64,000 bases of DNA from Pseudanabaena sp. FACHB-2040 (GTDB lineage Bacteria > Cyanobacteriota > Cyanobacteriia > Phormidesmidales > Phormidesmidaceae): the NCBI RefSeq assembly GCF_014696715.1, contig NZ_JACJQO010000017.1:152663-216662 (forward strand). The letters are read 5' to 3'. A program made the position numbers and the translations under genes. The notes beneath the pieces were generated by a model that saw only the letters and a list, made by a program, of their open reading frames with translations, was not told where the DNA came from and did no database searches. Each line of letters begins with the position of its first letter. Positions within the stretch are counted from its first letter, which is position 1. This document shows positions 1 to 8,148 of this stretch, one piece after another.

Positions 1-1
1 G

Positions 2-349
2 GCCAAGTCTGCCCGCATGTGCGCCGAGGCCATCGTGGAATTTTCCAATGGCGGTCAGCGCATCCCCACCGAAGACGAGCTCAAGGTCTACCTGAAGCGC
101 TGGGACAGAATGTACGGCATCACCTACAAGGTGTTAGACATACTGCAAACCGTGTTTTACCGCACCGATGCTACCCGCGAAGCCTTCGTGGAAATGTGCG
201 CCGACATGGATGTGCAAAAGCTCACCTTTGACAGCTACCTCTACAAAACCGTAGTGCCTGCTAACCCGCTGGTGCAGATGAAGATAACGGCTAAAACCGT
301 CGGCAGTTTGCTGCGCGGCAACGCTCTATCTCCCACTCGCGGCTGGTAG
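2..349 (+). CDS. chlP: Geranylgeranyl reductase ChlP, C-terminal part
   Basis: The reading frame is open from the window edge, so only the last 115 or so residues are present. ChlP reduces the geranylgeranyl chain to phytyl for chlorophyll and tocopherol synthesis, using NADPH. The tail carries the characteristic block FVEMCADMDVQKLTFDSYLY followed by KTVVPANPL and GSLLRGNAL, which I recognise from the C-termini of cyanobacterial and plant ChlP. An ATG at 17 is internal and not the start. A strong intrinsic terminator follows at 394-428. Identification is by remembered family sequence only; the FAD-binding N-terminus lies outside the window. Confidence 0.9.
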   Translation, partial: AKSARMCAEAIVEFSNGGQRIPTEDELKVYLKRWDRMYGITYKVLDILQTVFYRTDATREAFVEMCADMDVQKLTFDSYLYKTVVPANPLVQMKITAKTVGSLLRGNALSPTRGW

Positions 350-393
350 CGATCGCAACCTCCAAGAAGCAAAACATCTTTCCTTAACAGCAG

Positions 394-428
394 CTAGGAG
401 CAGGTCAGTAACCTGCTCCTAGTTTTTT
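394..428 (+). terminator. Intrinsic terminator after chlP
   Basis: A perfect 12-bp inverted repeat (CTAGGAGCAGGT at 394-405, ACCTGCTCCTAG at 411-422) with a 5-nt loop is followed at once by six T residues (423-428). This is a textbook rho-independent terminator 45 bases after the chlP stop codon. It separates chlP from the minus-strand accessory genes that follow. Confidence 0.92.
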
Positions 429-534
429 ATGCGAGTTAGGCACCTTGCCTGACACTTCAAGGCAGTGATTTTTGTTGCGATCGCAAAAAGGCCGAGCCGG
501 CCCAGAAAAGCAGGCGGTTAATTAATGATGAAAA

Positions 535-1668
535 CTATGTGCCTTGAGGTTCAGCACTCAAAAGAAACCCCGTCTCTTTAAGCAGCTGCTGTAGTTTGGC
601 GTGAGGCAGTTTCGTGTCTTTTTTGTTATTTCCCCATATCTCAAAATAGAAGTTTCGCATCAGTGCAATAATGCTGCGGTACTTCACGATGCTGGCCACA
701 TAGAATTCATCTAGCTTGATGTCCCTATCAGCATGAATCTGCTCAATATTGTCGAGTAATAGAGATCCCAACTCGTAGGGTTGTAAGCCCTCTTTTGCGC
801 CATATTTTTTCAGTATCCTGCGCTTATCGTTCTCCGGGCACAAATTATACGCTGATCGAATCAGGTGGCTAAGGTTTCGCAGAATCTCTCCGTAATCGTA
901 AAAGGTGTTCTCTTGGAAAAAAGTCTCTTCATCCTTCGTCAGCGTAAAACTCCTGTCAAGCGCTAAACCAAAATCAGTTAGATAGATCTGCTCACCATCG
1001 GTAAGGACGTTGCAAAAATGTGCGTCGAAGTGGATAATCTCCTTCGCCCGCAAAAAGGCGATGGTCGTGCATAAGTCATCCAGAGATTGCTGGAATTTGC
1101 TGGGGTTTTCTCTGAGCCATGTTTCTAAAACATGCGGTATATACTCCAAGAACAGAACCAACTCATGGTCGGCACTCGCTCTATCTAACATGTATTTCCC
1201 GGCGTTCGCACTATTACCCCAGTACTCCACAAAGCCCTTTAGACGCTCCCTATCCACGTCTGCACGCTGCGCAAAGAACGGAACAATCCGGTAATGGTAC
1301 ATTAGCGGAAAGGTGGCGATCTCCCCATCAAGCACCCAATTGGTAGTCTTGATATGTGTCACAAGTTCACGGAAGACCCCTAGCCCGGCAACCCCCAAAC
1401 CAGCAGAGCCGAGTCCGTAATTAAAGTAAGTTGGCAGGTCGTAAAGGTTTCTAGTAGAGAACAAGTTGTCATATTCAATGTTTGTGACTGGAATGCGTTT
1501 CACAAAAATTTTGGATTGCCCAAGAACTATGGTGTGAGTGAGTTCCCAACTCAAGCCTGAGTGACTATCGCCGAGCAGGGAATGCAGTTGCGCATTATCC
1601 AGCTGAGCAATCTGTGAACTGAGCTTGAAGTATCTCTTCCTTCTAAGTTCTATGGGGTTCTTATCCAT
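535..1668 (-). CDS. Protein-kinase-like protein
   Basis: A 377-residue protein with the core of a eukaryotic-type kinase fold. The catalytic loop IIHFDAHFCNVL matches HxDxxxxN and is followed by DFGLALD, the metal-binding DFG. An upstream VKRIP may supply the ATP-binding lysine. The N-terminal lobe is unusual, with a glycine-rich stretch near residues 85-100, and no receptor or membrane domain is visible. It may phosphorylate a protein or a small molecule; the sequence does not say which. Start is ATG at 1666-1668. The first 35 codons plus 5' flank recur as a decayed copy at 4348-4493, so this locus has been duplicated. It lies 200 bases downstream of the amidase on the same strand. Confidence 0.75.
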   Translation of the reverse strand: MDKNPIELRRKRYFKLSSQIAQLDNAQLHSLLGDSHSGLSWELTHTIVLGQSKIFVKRIPVTNIEYDNLFSTRNLYDLPTYFNYGLGSAGLGVAGLGVFRELVTHIKTTNWVLDGEIATFPLMYHYRIVPFFAQRADVDRERLKGFVEYWGNSANAGKYMLDRASADHELVLFLEYIPHVLETWLRENPSKFQQSLDDLCTTIAFLRAKEIIHFDAHFCNVLTDGEQIYLTDFGLALDRSFTLTKDEETFFQENTFYDYGEILRNLSHLIRSAYNLCPENDKRRILKKYGAKEGLQPYELGSLLLDNIEQIHADRDIKLDEFYVASIVKYRSIIALMRNFYFEIWGNNKKDTKLPHAKLQQLLKETGFLLSAEPQGT

Positions 1669-1870
1669 TTTTCTTGCCCAGTCCCATCATAAGAAGCCAC
1701 ATTAATACCAGTAGAGCACGCCTTATCGAGGCATTAGTTTAATACGGCACCAATGAGGGCGTTCCAACAACCGAGATAAACAGCGGCAGACAACCTCGGC
1801 ATTACCATCAGCCCCCTCATCCGTTCATTTCATCGATTTGTTGTGCCGCGAATCGCTAATCTGCAACCCA

Positions 1871-3313
1871 TCAATATCCGGGTGGGTGCGAAACTGTACC
1901 AGTAACCGCCACAATTTTCTCGGTTAGATCGAGAAGCTGATAATCCTTCCACCGTTTACCAACAAGATGAATGCCAATCGGCAATCCATTCTGAGTTTGT
2001 CCGATTGGCAGCACTACCACAGGATGCCCAGTCAAGGTGAAGATACTGGTATAAGCAACACCCCCTAGAACATAAGGCACTTGCTGGCCTTCTATATGAA
2101 TAGGCTTACCAGGAGTCTGATGCTTAAAGGCTGGAAAAGGAACAACTGGGCAAATCCACGCATCCCATTGCGCGAGAAAGCGATCCATCTGCTGCATGAG
2201 GCGAGATCGTCGAGCCAAGGCTGTACTGTATTGCTTCAACGTCAACCTTGAGCCTCTCAACGCACCCTTGATTACACTACCGCCTGCAATTATCTTCCGC
2301 AGATTGTCTTTCAAGATCGGCTGAACCGGAATCGGTCGAGATGCTAGCCATGCGCCAATCAGCTCGCCGTAGGTTTCCCAGGCACTCGTGTAATCGAAAT
2401 TCGAGGGCGATGCTTTTTCAAGCTGGCATCCTTGCTCAATCAAAATTTGTGTCACCTTCGTAAGCACGTTTCGGGTTTCCTGACTGGCAGAGATCTCTCC
2501 AAAGTCATCTGTCCAAGCAATCCGATAGGTGTTGAGTGGGCGAGAATCAGCCGCTTGTGGTGGGGCAGGAGCAGCATAAATCCATCGTTCATCTTCACCC
2601 TCGACGATTGAGAGCCAAAGCTTTAGATCTTCGACCGCACGAGTCATGACACCCGGAGCATAAAGATATTGAAGCCCTGTGTCGCCCTCCAAGGGAGCAG
2701 GCCATGCGCCTGCCATTGAAACCCGATTTTCTGTCGGTTTGATGCCAAATACTCCACAGAAGTGAGCCGGAATTCGAGCAGATCCCCCCAACCCAGTACA
2801 GACATCCATTGGGACAAATCCGGCGGCAACTGCGGCTGCGCTTCCGCCACTGCTTCCTCCCGCAGTACAAGATAAATCCCAAGGATTATTGGTTCGCCCA
2901 AAATCAGAAAGAGCCTGCATATCAGAAGCAAGAATCGCCATGTTGGTTTTTCCCAGCAGAATTGCCCCTGATGCTTTCATGCGAGCAATGATCGTGGCAT
3001 CTTGTGTTGGGATGTAGTCAAAGAACTTTTTATAGCCGCAAGTCGATCGCAGTCCAACCGTTTCGTAGCAGTCTTTAGCGGTTATCGGCACACCATGTAA
3101 TGCACCCCAGATTTCTCCTTTAGTAATCGCCTTATCCGCAGCTCTCGCTTGTTGTCTGGCGTGTTCTTCATCCAGCGTGACAATCGCATTAACTTTTGGG
3201 TTGTGCGTTTTGATTTGCTGAAGATGCGCCTCTAAAACGTCTTGGGCTGAAACTTGACGCTCGCGAATCGCTTTGGCTATCTGGCTAGCTGTCCAAAATA
3301 CAAGATCACTCAT
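1871..3313 (-). CDS. Amidase signature family hydrolase
   Basis: A 480-residue protein of the amidase signature family (GatA/AtzF-like fold), which uses a Ser-cisSer-Lys triad. The Gly/Ser-rich signature CTAGGSSGGSAAAVAAGFVP is near residues 151-170, and the general-base lysine lies in GVPITAKDCYET near residue 82. Length fits a full enzyme. No gatB or gatC is adjacent, so a free-standing amidase acting on small amides is more likely than the tRNA amidotransferase subunit. It follows the AraC-type gene (3424-4314) by 110 bases on the same strand, which suggests the regulator controls it. Substrate unknown. Confidence 0.88.
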   Translation of the reverse strand: MSDLVFWTASQIAKAIRERQVSAQDVLEAHLQQIKTHNPKVNAIVTLDEEHARQQARAADKAITKGEIWGALHGVPITAKDCYETVGLRSTCGYKKFFDYIPTQDATIIARMKASGAILLGKTNMAILASDMQALSDFGRTNNPWDLSCTAGGSSGGSAAAVAAGFVPMDVCTGLGGSARIPAHFCGVFGIKPTENRVSMAGAWPAPLEGDTGLQYLYAPGVMTRAVEDLKLWLSIVEGEDERWIYAAPAPPQAADSRPLNTYRIAWTDDFGEISASQETRNVLTKVTQILIEQGCQLEKASPSNFDYTSAWETYGELIGAWLASRPIPVQPILKDNLRKIIAGGSVIKGALRGSRLTLKQYSTALARRSRLMQQMDRFLAQWDAWICPVVPFPAFKHQTPGKPIHIEGQQVPYVLGGVAYTSIFTLTGHPVVVLPIGQTQNGLPIGIHLVGKRWKDYQLLDLTEKIVAVTGTVSHPPGY

Positions 3314-3423
3314 AGGTGCTGAAATTCAATTCTGAATGGTTTTGCTCAACGCCGAGCTTAGTCAAAACCATTACGGCTTGTCTTTCGCGATCTTCCAAAA
3401 ATTATCGTGATCCACCAAAAACT

Positions 3424-4314
3424 TTAGAGTGAGTTTCGATAAGCCTTAGGTGTGACACTCGTATGCTCACGAAATACTTTTGTAAAATGGCTCTGGTTCT
3501 GAAACCCGACTCGATGGCACACTTCAACGATCGCCAATTCAGGCCGGCTCAGTAATTGTTTTGCTCGCTCAATGCGGCATTGTGTCACATATTGGTAAGG
3601 CGCAACGCCGATCGACTGTTTGAACAGACCAGCAAAATAGTGGGGGCTCATTTGCACGACGGCTGCAATCTCCCCTAAACTCAGCGACTGATCAAGATTG
3701 TCTTGGATATATGCGATCGCAGTTTTGAGTTTGTAAGGAGATAGCCCACCTGAATACTCTTTGATAATTGCGTTTCGGGTTGCATATCGTCTAATCAAGT
3801 GCGTTGCTAAAGCTGTTGCCATCGATTCTGCATAAAGCTGACTATCGCTGCCTGCAAATTCAAGTTCTCGTTTAAGCTCTAGTCCCATGTGATAGATCAG
3901 CGGATCTCGTCCCAAGACTTGTGGTGTGAGTTCAATTTGCTCTACGCCCAAATTTCTGTCTGTTACCAGTGCCAGTAAATCTGGATGAAGCGACATCAAC
4001 ATAAATTCCGCATTGCCATACGCTTCGGTACTTAAGCTTTCGTGCGCGGGATTAATGGCAACATTACCTGGCCAGAACTGTTTGTAGACTCGACGATTTG
4101 CCTTAAACTCAGTTGACTCGTAGCTCAACCCAATACTTATGATGTGCACCGGAAAGGCATAGTCGGGAGTTGCATGAATGGGCTGGCGATGATATTCAAA
4201 ATGAATTCCCTTCCATCCGGCCTGCTGGCTAGACATGACAGGCGGTAATGGTAAAACCTGCTGCCAAGCGTCTGATCGCTCAAGCTGAACGAGCCGAGGT
4301 TCAAGGTTTTGCAT
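3424..4314 (-). CDS. AraC-family transcriptional regulator
   Basis: A 296-residue protein whose C-terminal 100 residues form the double helix-turn-helix of the AraC family: SLSLGEIAAVVQMSPHYFAG then the closing block VGFQNQSHFTKVFREHTSVT. The N-terminal 190 residues are the effector-binding part and contain no domain I can name. It is co-directional with the amidase gene that begins 110 bases downstream and probably regulates it. A second, broken AraC C-terminal domain of similar sequence lies at 9329-9760. Immediately upstream lies the remnant of a duplicated kinase gene. Confidence 0.88.
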   Translation of the reverse strand: MQNLEPRLVQLERSDAWQQVLPLPPVMSSQQAGWKGIHFEYHRQPIHATPDYAFPVHIISIGLSYESTEFKANRRVYKQFWPGNVAINPAHESLSTEAYGNAEFMLMSLHPDLLALVTDRNLGVEQIELTPQVLGRDPLIYHMGLELKRELEFAGSDSQLYAESMATALATHLIRRYATRNAIIKEYSGGLSPYKLKTAIAYIQDNLDQSLSLGEIAAVVQMSPHYFAGLFKQSIGVAPYQYVTQCRIERAKQLLSRPELAIVEVCHRVGFQNQSHFTKVFREHTSVTPKAYRNSL

Positions 4315-4347
4315 GGCTTTGATGATTGATGGAAGGTAAAAATTATT

Positions 4348-4493
4348 CTATCGTCAAGTAGAGAACGCAGTTGAGTATTATTCAACTGAGCAATTTATGA
4401 GTTGAGCTTGAAGTATTCCTTCCTTTTAGGTTCTATAGGGTTCTTATCCATTTTTCCTGCCCAGTCACATCATGAAAAACTACGTAAATACAA
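4348..4493 (-). pseudogene. Decayed duplicate of kinase gene 5' end
   Basis: This 146-base stretch aligns without gaps to 1565-1710, covering the first codons of the kinase-like gene and about 40 bases of its 5' flank. By hand count 119 of 146 positions agree. On the minus strand it still begins MDKNPIE, but a stop replaces Gln19 and the similarity ends after about 35 codons. Sixteen or so of the 27 differences are C-to-T or G-to-A going from the intact to the broken copy, as expected for a decaying sequence. It cannot encode a kinase. Confidence 0.85.
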
Positions 4494-4584
4494 AGCGTTT
4501 AATTGATATGGTAACGATTGAGGTGTTCCACCGATTCAGCTATCAAGTAGAAACGACCTTCGTACTCAAACAGTGATCTATGCT

Positions 4585-4611
4585 CCGTTCCAGTTCAGCG
4601 ATATGTTAGGC
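4585..4611 (-). other. Possible attC-like half site
   Basis: Six bases after the methyltransferase stop codon the minus strand reads GCCTAAC, the R''-type core of integron attC sites, followed by ATATCGCTGAACTGGAACGG, which resembles the next part of many cassette attC sites. A matching GTTAGGC arm further downstream was not found, so the site is at best a half or eroded one. The position directly after a short gene is where attC lies in a gene cassette. Confidence 0.25.
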
Positions 4612-4617
4612 GCTGTC

Positions 4618-5382
4618 TTAAGCAAGAGTGGCTGAAAAACACAATTGGTCATCATGTGACCTTGGTTTTAATCCATCTTTGTAATTAGCGCAGAGGGTAA
4701 CATCAACGTATCCATGCTCTCGCAAACACATGATGAATTCTTCCCGCCCAAACCAATGTAACGGAAGATGCTGTAATTCTGTGTCAATTAACTTTCCGTC
4801 TTTCCATTTCTCGTAACGAATGAGCGTGTGTTCAACTTGCTCTATCCAATCAATCGAGGATGACGTTTGCATCACAATCACTGAGCCATCCGAGCATTGG
4901 ATAGGCTGCCGTTGCTTCACAGTATGTTCTGTCTTGAAGGAGTCAACAGGCAATTCTAGATCAATGAAGATTTGCCCATTAGGTTCTAGATGTCTAGCAC
5001 ATGCTCGTAAGGCTGCGATCGCAGCTGTTCGGCTGCCTAGCAACATAAATGACCCTAAAGTTATGACGATTGCACTGAACCTACCCGGGACATCTAGGTT
5101 TTCTATTGAACCCTCATAAAGTACGGGATTTAAGCCTCTTACTGCACAGTTCTGTTTACAAGCAGTCAACATGTCAGGGGATGCGTCGATTCCCTCGACA
5201 TCTAATCCTGCCTCCAGTAAAGGAATTAGTAAACGTCCTGTCCCAACCATTGCCTCCAAAATTCTTCCACCAATTCTGGAAAGATGTTGAATGAAGTAAG
5301 GAACATCAGGGTACTCTCCGCCGACTGGCTTGGTCAGTTCATACACCTCAGTACACAAAGTTCCGTATGTGGTTAGCCTCAT
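4618..5382 (-). CDS. Class I SAM-dependent methyltransferase
   Basis: A 254-residue cytosolic methyltransferase. Motif I is GRILEAMVGTGRLLIPLLEA near residues 34-53, with the acidic end of strand 2 in VEGIDASPDML; later strands follow the Rossmann-like order (FSAIVITLGSFMLL, then the carboxyl half). Small-molecule methylation is likely, but the substrate is not indicated. The gene stands alone on the minus strand, 300 bases upstream of the AraC gene, and its 3' flank has an attC-like core. Together with the gene debris around it this suggests acquired DNA. Confidence 0.82.
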   Translation of the reverse strand: MRLTTYGTLCTEVYELTKPVGGEYPDVPYFIQHLSRIGGRILEAMVGTGRLLIPLLEAGLDVEGIDASPDMLTACKQNCAVRGLNPVLYEGSIENLDVPGRFSAIVITLGSFMLLGSRTAAIAALRACARHLEPNGQIFIDLELPVDSFKTEHTVKQRQPIQCSDGSVIVMQTSSSIDWIEQVEHTLIRYEKWKDGKLIDTELQHLPLHWFGREEFIMCLREHGYVDVTLCANYKDGLKPRSHDDQLCFSATLA

Positions 5383-5655
5383 CTCTATCGCCCACCGCTA
5401 GTCGAGCAATGCTTTAACAATAACTTCCTAAGCCGCTCATCTCAGACAAATCAACTAGAGAGTCAGTGAAGCTAAAAGACGGGCTGAGGCACTGGGCAGG
5501 CTTTGTGGATGTATCGTGTTGTGGCTAAGCTGGTGGCGATCTTGTTCCTCGCTCCTGCTGCTGACCCTACTCAAAAAAATCTTTTATACGGTTGACGCCT
5601 ACGTAGCACACACCGTATTCTCAATCCTTAAGCTGTCGTGCGCGGCAGCCTAGAC
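5383..5655. other. Non-coding stretch between methyltransferase and MFQSN leader
   Basis: No gene is supported here. The only structure noticed is a 7-bp inverted repeat around 5588-5623 (ATACGGT ... ACCGTAT) that could be part of a promoter region for the leader and small gene that follow on the plus strand. Confidence 0.4.
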
Positions 5656-5676
5656 CCGGAACTCATTGACTTAGCG

Positions 5677-5852
5677 CCGCCTGCAAGTGTTCTCAGCACA
5701 AACAGGCGACTGTTCCCCCGAAGCTGACTTGGGCAGTTCGGAGGCGTGGGGTTAGTTTACCTCCCCTGCCGCCCCGATTGCACACAACCACGGGGCTGCT
5801 AGGAAAGTGAGTTCTGGTTTCCTAGTTCACACTACATAGGGACCAGAACCAC
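5677..5852 (+). promoter_or_regulatory. Structured 5' leader of small gene MFQSN-1
   Basis: The 175 bases before the ATG fold into successive hairpins: GCCTG/CAGGC (about 5681-5706); a double stem GGCAG/CTGCC plus GGAGG/CCTCC (5732-5744 with 5760-5770) whose loop contains GGTTAGTTTACC; GCCCCG/CGGGGC (5771-5796); and GTTCTGGT/ACCAGAAC (5811-5818 with 5842-5849), extendable by TCCTA-type pairs. The last arm ends 3 nt before the ATG and buries the purine-rich AGGGA. CTAGGAAA/TTTCCTAG (5799-5825) could pair instead or form a pseudoknot with it. The leader of the paralogue at 34035-34240 has the same order and the same loop sequence in a different stem. Function unknown. Confidence 0.6.
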
Positions 5853-6098
5853 ATGTTTCAATCAAACGATTTGGGTGCTCAGCCACCCACAGTTCCACCT
5901 GTCCAATCAACCAAGCGCAAACCGAGACGCGAGAAGGTGACCAATGTGCTCTACGGCAGCCTAGAAGTGCTCGATCGCACCATCAAGCATCTGCACACCC
6001 TCCACTACGCCGACCCCGACGACTGGAGCGACCCTATTCCCAGCGGCAAAGACAGCCAGTGGATGGCGGTGTTGATCAAGCACCTGCTGATTGAGTAG
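5853..6098 (+). CDS. Small MFQSN protein, copy 1
   Basis: An 81-residue protein with no family I can name. It aligns end to end without gaps to the 81-residue product of 33789-34034 (30 of 81 residues identical by hand count): both begin MFQSN, have a Lys/Arg/Pro-rich linker near residues 20-29, then a predicted alpha/beta part ending in VL(I/F)K--LI(E/D). No signal peptide or membrane segment is visible. The equal length and shared ends, with two structured leaders, make it a real gene. It is probably a small cytosolic protein; partner and role unknown. Confidence 0.72.
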   Translation: MFQSNDLGAQPPTVPPVQSTKRKPRREKVTNVLYGSLEVLDRTIKHLHTLHYADPDDWSDPIPSGKDSQWMAVLIKHLLIE

Positions 6099-6134
6099 GT
6101 CTTTGTAGGGTCGGTTCCGCACATTTACACAGAT

Positions 6135-6159
6135 AGCCAGGGGATTTGATTCCCTGGCT
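6135..6159 (+). terminator. Hairpin after MFQSN copy 1
   Basis: AGCCAGGG at 6135-6142 pairs with CCCTGGCT at 6152-6159, extendable by a G-U and an A-T pair, 37 bases after the stop codon. There is no T run, so it may be an RNA 3'-end stabiliser or a weak terminator. The paralogue also has a hairpin after its stop. Confidence 0.55.
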
Positions 6160-6354
6160 CATGTCGCAAAAGGCTTCAACTCCCCTAGACGATTGTTTTG
6201 CCTTTAATGAGAACGAATTGGTTTAATGGCTTGGCTACTCGCCATAGTTTTTCACCTTATCATCCTGAATTTAGATACTATCGCTCAACCTCTACCTAAC
6301 CTTAAACAATGGATAAAAAGCTCGTGACTGCCTCCCCTCACATAACCGAAGCAC

Positions 6355-7578
6355 CTATAAACTCTTTGGTATGATGACAGCCCCAATAGTGCTGTCCACT
6401 GCCTGACAAACTTGTTTTTTGTATATCCACAGCAGTGCAGCGAGTACGACTAGAGAAACTCCTACTAATCCGTAGGTCGCTGTCATACCAAAGTTTTGAC
6501 TAATTGGTTGAGAGACGATAGGAGAGAGAAATTGACCTAAAAACATAAACATGGTTAGCCCTCCTAATGCTCTCCCTCGCAGAGCATCTGGAACTTCATT
6601 AGCAGTCCAGACATTTAGGTTTGGCATCATTAAACCCAACCCGATGCCAGTCGGGATCAACACCAATAGTATCAGTGAGTAGCTGCTGGCAACTCCAATA
6701 CCAACGTAACCTAGCCCAATTAGCCCAAAAGCGATCGCCAGAATCTTGATAAAGCTAAAGCGTTTTTTAACTCTGCCATAGTTCATAGAAGCAAAGGCAC
6801 TGAAAAGAATAGAAAATGCGATCGCTAACCCAGTTTGAGTAGCTCCGGCCCCTGAAAGCTGCTCAAGGTAAAAAGGCAACTGTACCGGAATCAGGTAAAA
6901 GGCAATCTGCTGTAGCATTACACAAGCGTATATCAGCACCAACAGCTTTACAGGCAGCTTTGCAGTAGGCACGGGCGTATCAGCGCTTACAACATCAGCT
7001 TTAATCCGCAATGGCTCATATAAGCTAAACACAATACCCGGTATCAATAGCCACGAAAACAGGTAGATCAAAAAGGGAAAACGCCAGTTCAAATCGGCAA
7101 TAAACCCACCCACTGATAGAAACAGAACACCGCCAAAACCCATAAATGCCGCTTGTAAACCCATAAAGTTCGCACGTGCATCGCCCTGGTAATAGTCTGC
7201 AATCAGTGTCGTTGCGCTGACCATCACACCTGCTACTGCCAGCCCTAGCAACGCTCGCCCGACAAGAATAGTAAAGACCGAATTCAGCACAAAACCTGAG
7301 CTTCCAGCAAAGCCATACAGAATTGCAGAGCCCAACAACAGAGACTTGCGGCCAATTTTATCAACGGCTTGCCCAGCGATCGGCGAACCGATCACAATAA
7401 ATAGGGCAGGCACTGTCAAGACTAGCCGTACCCAAAATTCGGAATTGGCAACGTTCGAAAAGTGCGCCTGCATAGCAGGTAGAGAAGGCGCTATGGTGGC
7501 TCCTGACATCACTGTGAGTGTGCTGGCTAGCAAAATTGTAATTTTCGTCAGCCCTGCGTTTGGATCTTGAGTTCTCAT
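6355..7578 (-). CDS. MFS transporter, drug/H+ antiporter type
   Basis: A 407-residue integral membrane protein with about twelve hydrophobic segments. The N-terminal half carries the MFS loop 2-3 motif GQAVDKIGRKSLLL and the drug-antiporter block GRALLGLAVAGVMVSATTLI (motif B/C region), typical of the DHA1 12-TM exporters. It would expel small lipophilic or toxic molecules across the inner membrane. It is last in a minus-strand run with the OYE reductase (8149-9243) and the NTF2-like protein (7738-8115), a layout that fits defence against electrophiles or xenobiotics. Substrate unknown. Confidence 0.87.
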   Translation of the reverse strand: MRTQDPNAGLTKITILLASTLTVMSGATIAPSLPAMQAHFSNVANSEFWVRLVLTVPALFIVIGSPIAGQAVDKIGRKSLLLGSAILYGFAGSSGFVLNSVFTILVGRALLGLAVAGVMVSATTLIADYYQGDARANFMGLQAAFMGFGGVLFLSVGGFIADLNWRFPFLIYLFSWLLIPGIVFSLYEPLRIKADVVSADTPVPTAKLPVKLLVLIYACVMLQQIAFYLIPVQLPFYLEQLSGAGATQTGLAIAFSILFSAFASMNYGRVKKRFSFIKILAIAFGLIGLGYVGIGVASSYSLILLVLIPTGIGLGLMMPNLNVWTANEVPDALRGRALGGLTMFMFLGQFLSPIVSQPISQNFGMTATYGLVGVSLVVLAALLWIYKKQVCQAVDSTIGAVIIPKSL

Positions 7579-7737
7579 AAAATTACGAGGGGTTGTAATA
7601 GAGCTGATATCTAGTGACTGTGCAAAGACTTACAGCCTTCTCAACCTGGAGAGTTAGCCAAGAAAGCTAAAATCCAGTTAACAAACATAGAGATGATTGC
7701 CTTGTTCCATTGGTTATCTCTTCAATACATCAATAAG

Positions 7738-8115
7738 TTAGGTTTGTAGGATGGGTGTTACTTGTCCTGTAATCATTTGCCACTTTCCATCACGTTTGAT
7801 GTAAACGTGCAAATCTCTGACTCGTTTTTGTCCTCGCTCCTTCATGTTCAATGTCATGCGGAAATTGACTACTGCAACTGTGTCAGCATACCAATGCACT
7901 TGAACCTCATCTGTCGTGTACGATTCAACCTCAGCGTGCTTAACGTTTTCCAGTTCCATTTGCTTGTCTGCAACTCGGCCATCTGGGAAAACAGCTAAAA
8001 AGTCGTCCGGCAGATCGCGATCAACTACTGCCACATCACGTTCTAGTAAAGCGTCAAGAAAGGCAGCATCTAGTTCGAGAATAAGGCGTTCCTCAGTTAC
8101 TCTATCAATTGTCAT
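7738..8115 (-). CDS. NTF2-like / DUF4440 small protein
   Basis: A 125-residue protein of the NTF2-like (SnoaL/DUF4440) superfamily: an N-terminal helix (EERLILELDAAFLDALLERD), a proposed ligand pocket, then curved beta strands ending VRDLHVYIKRDGKWQMITGQ, the usual DUF4440 ending. Members are cone-shaped ligand-binding proteins or small enzymes. It lies 33 bases after the OYE reductase and upstream of the MFS gene on the same strand, so it probably acts in the same detoxification unit. Confidence 0.82.
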   Translation of the reverse strand: MTIDRVTEERLILELDAAFLDALLERDVAVVDRDLPDDFLAVFPDGRVADKQMELENVKHAEVESYTTDEVQVHWYADTVAVVNFRMTLNMKERGQKRVRDLHVYIKRDGKWQMITGQVTPILQT

Positions 8116-8148
8116 TTGTCTAATAGCTCTTTGTATTTTTATGTCAAT

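Noticed and set aside
1010..1346. Plus-strand frames of 94 and 75 codons inside the kinase gene
   Set aside because: They are antisense shadows of a gene with clear kinase motifs.
1690..1860. Possible complete attC site downstream of the amidase
   Set aside because: CGGCAC/GTGCCG and ATGAGGG/CCCTCAT pair, but the arms are not in attC order and the R-box consensus is not met.
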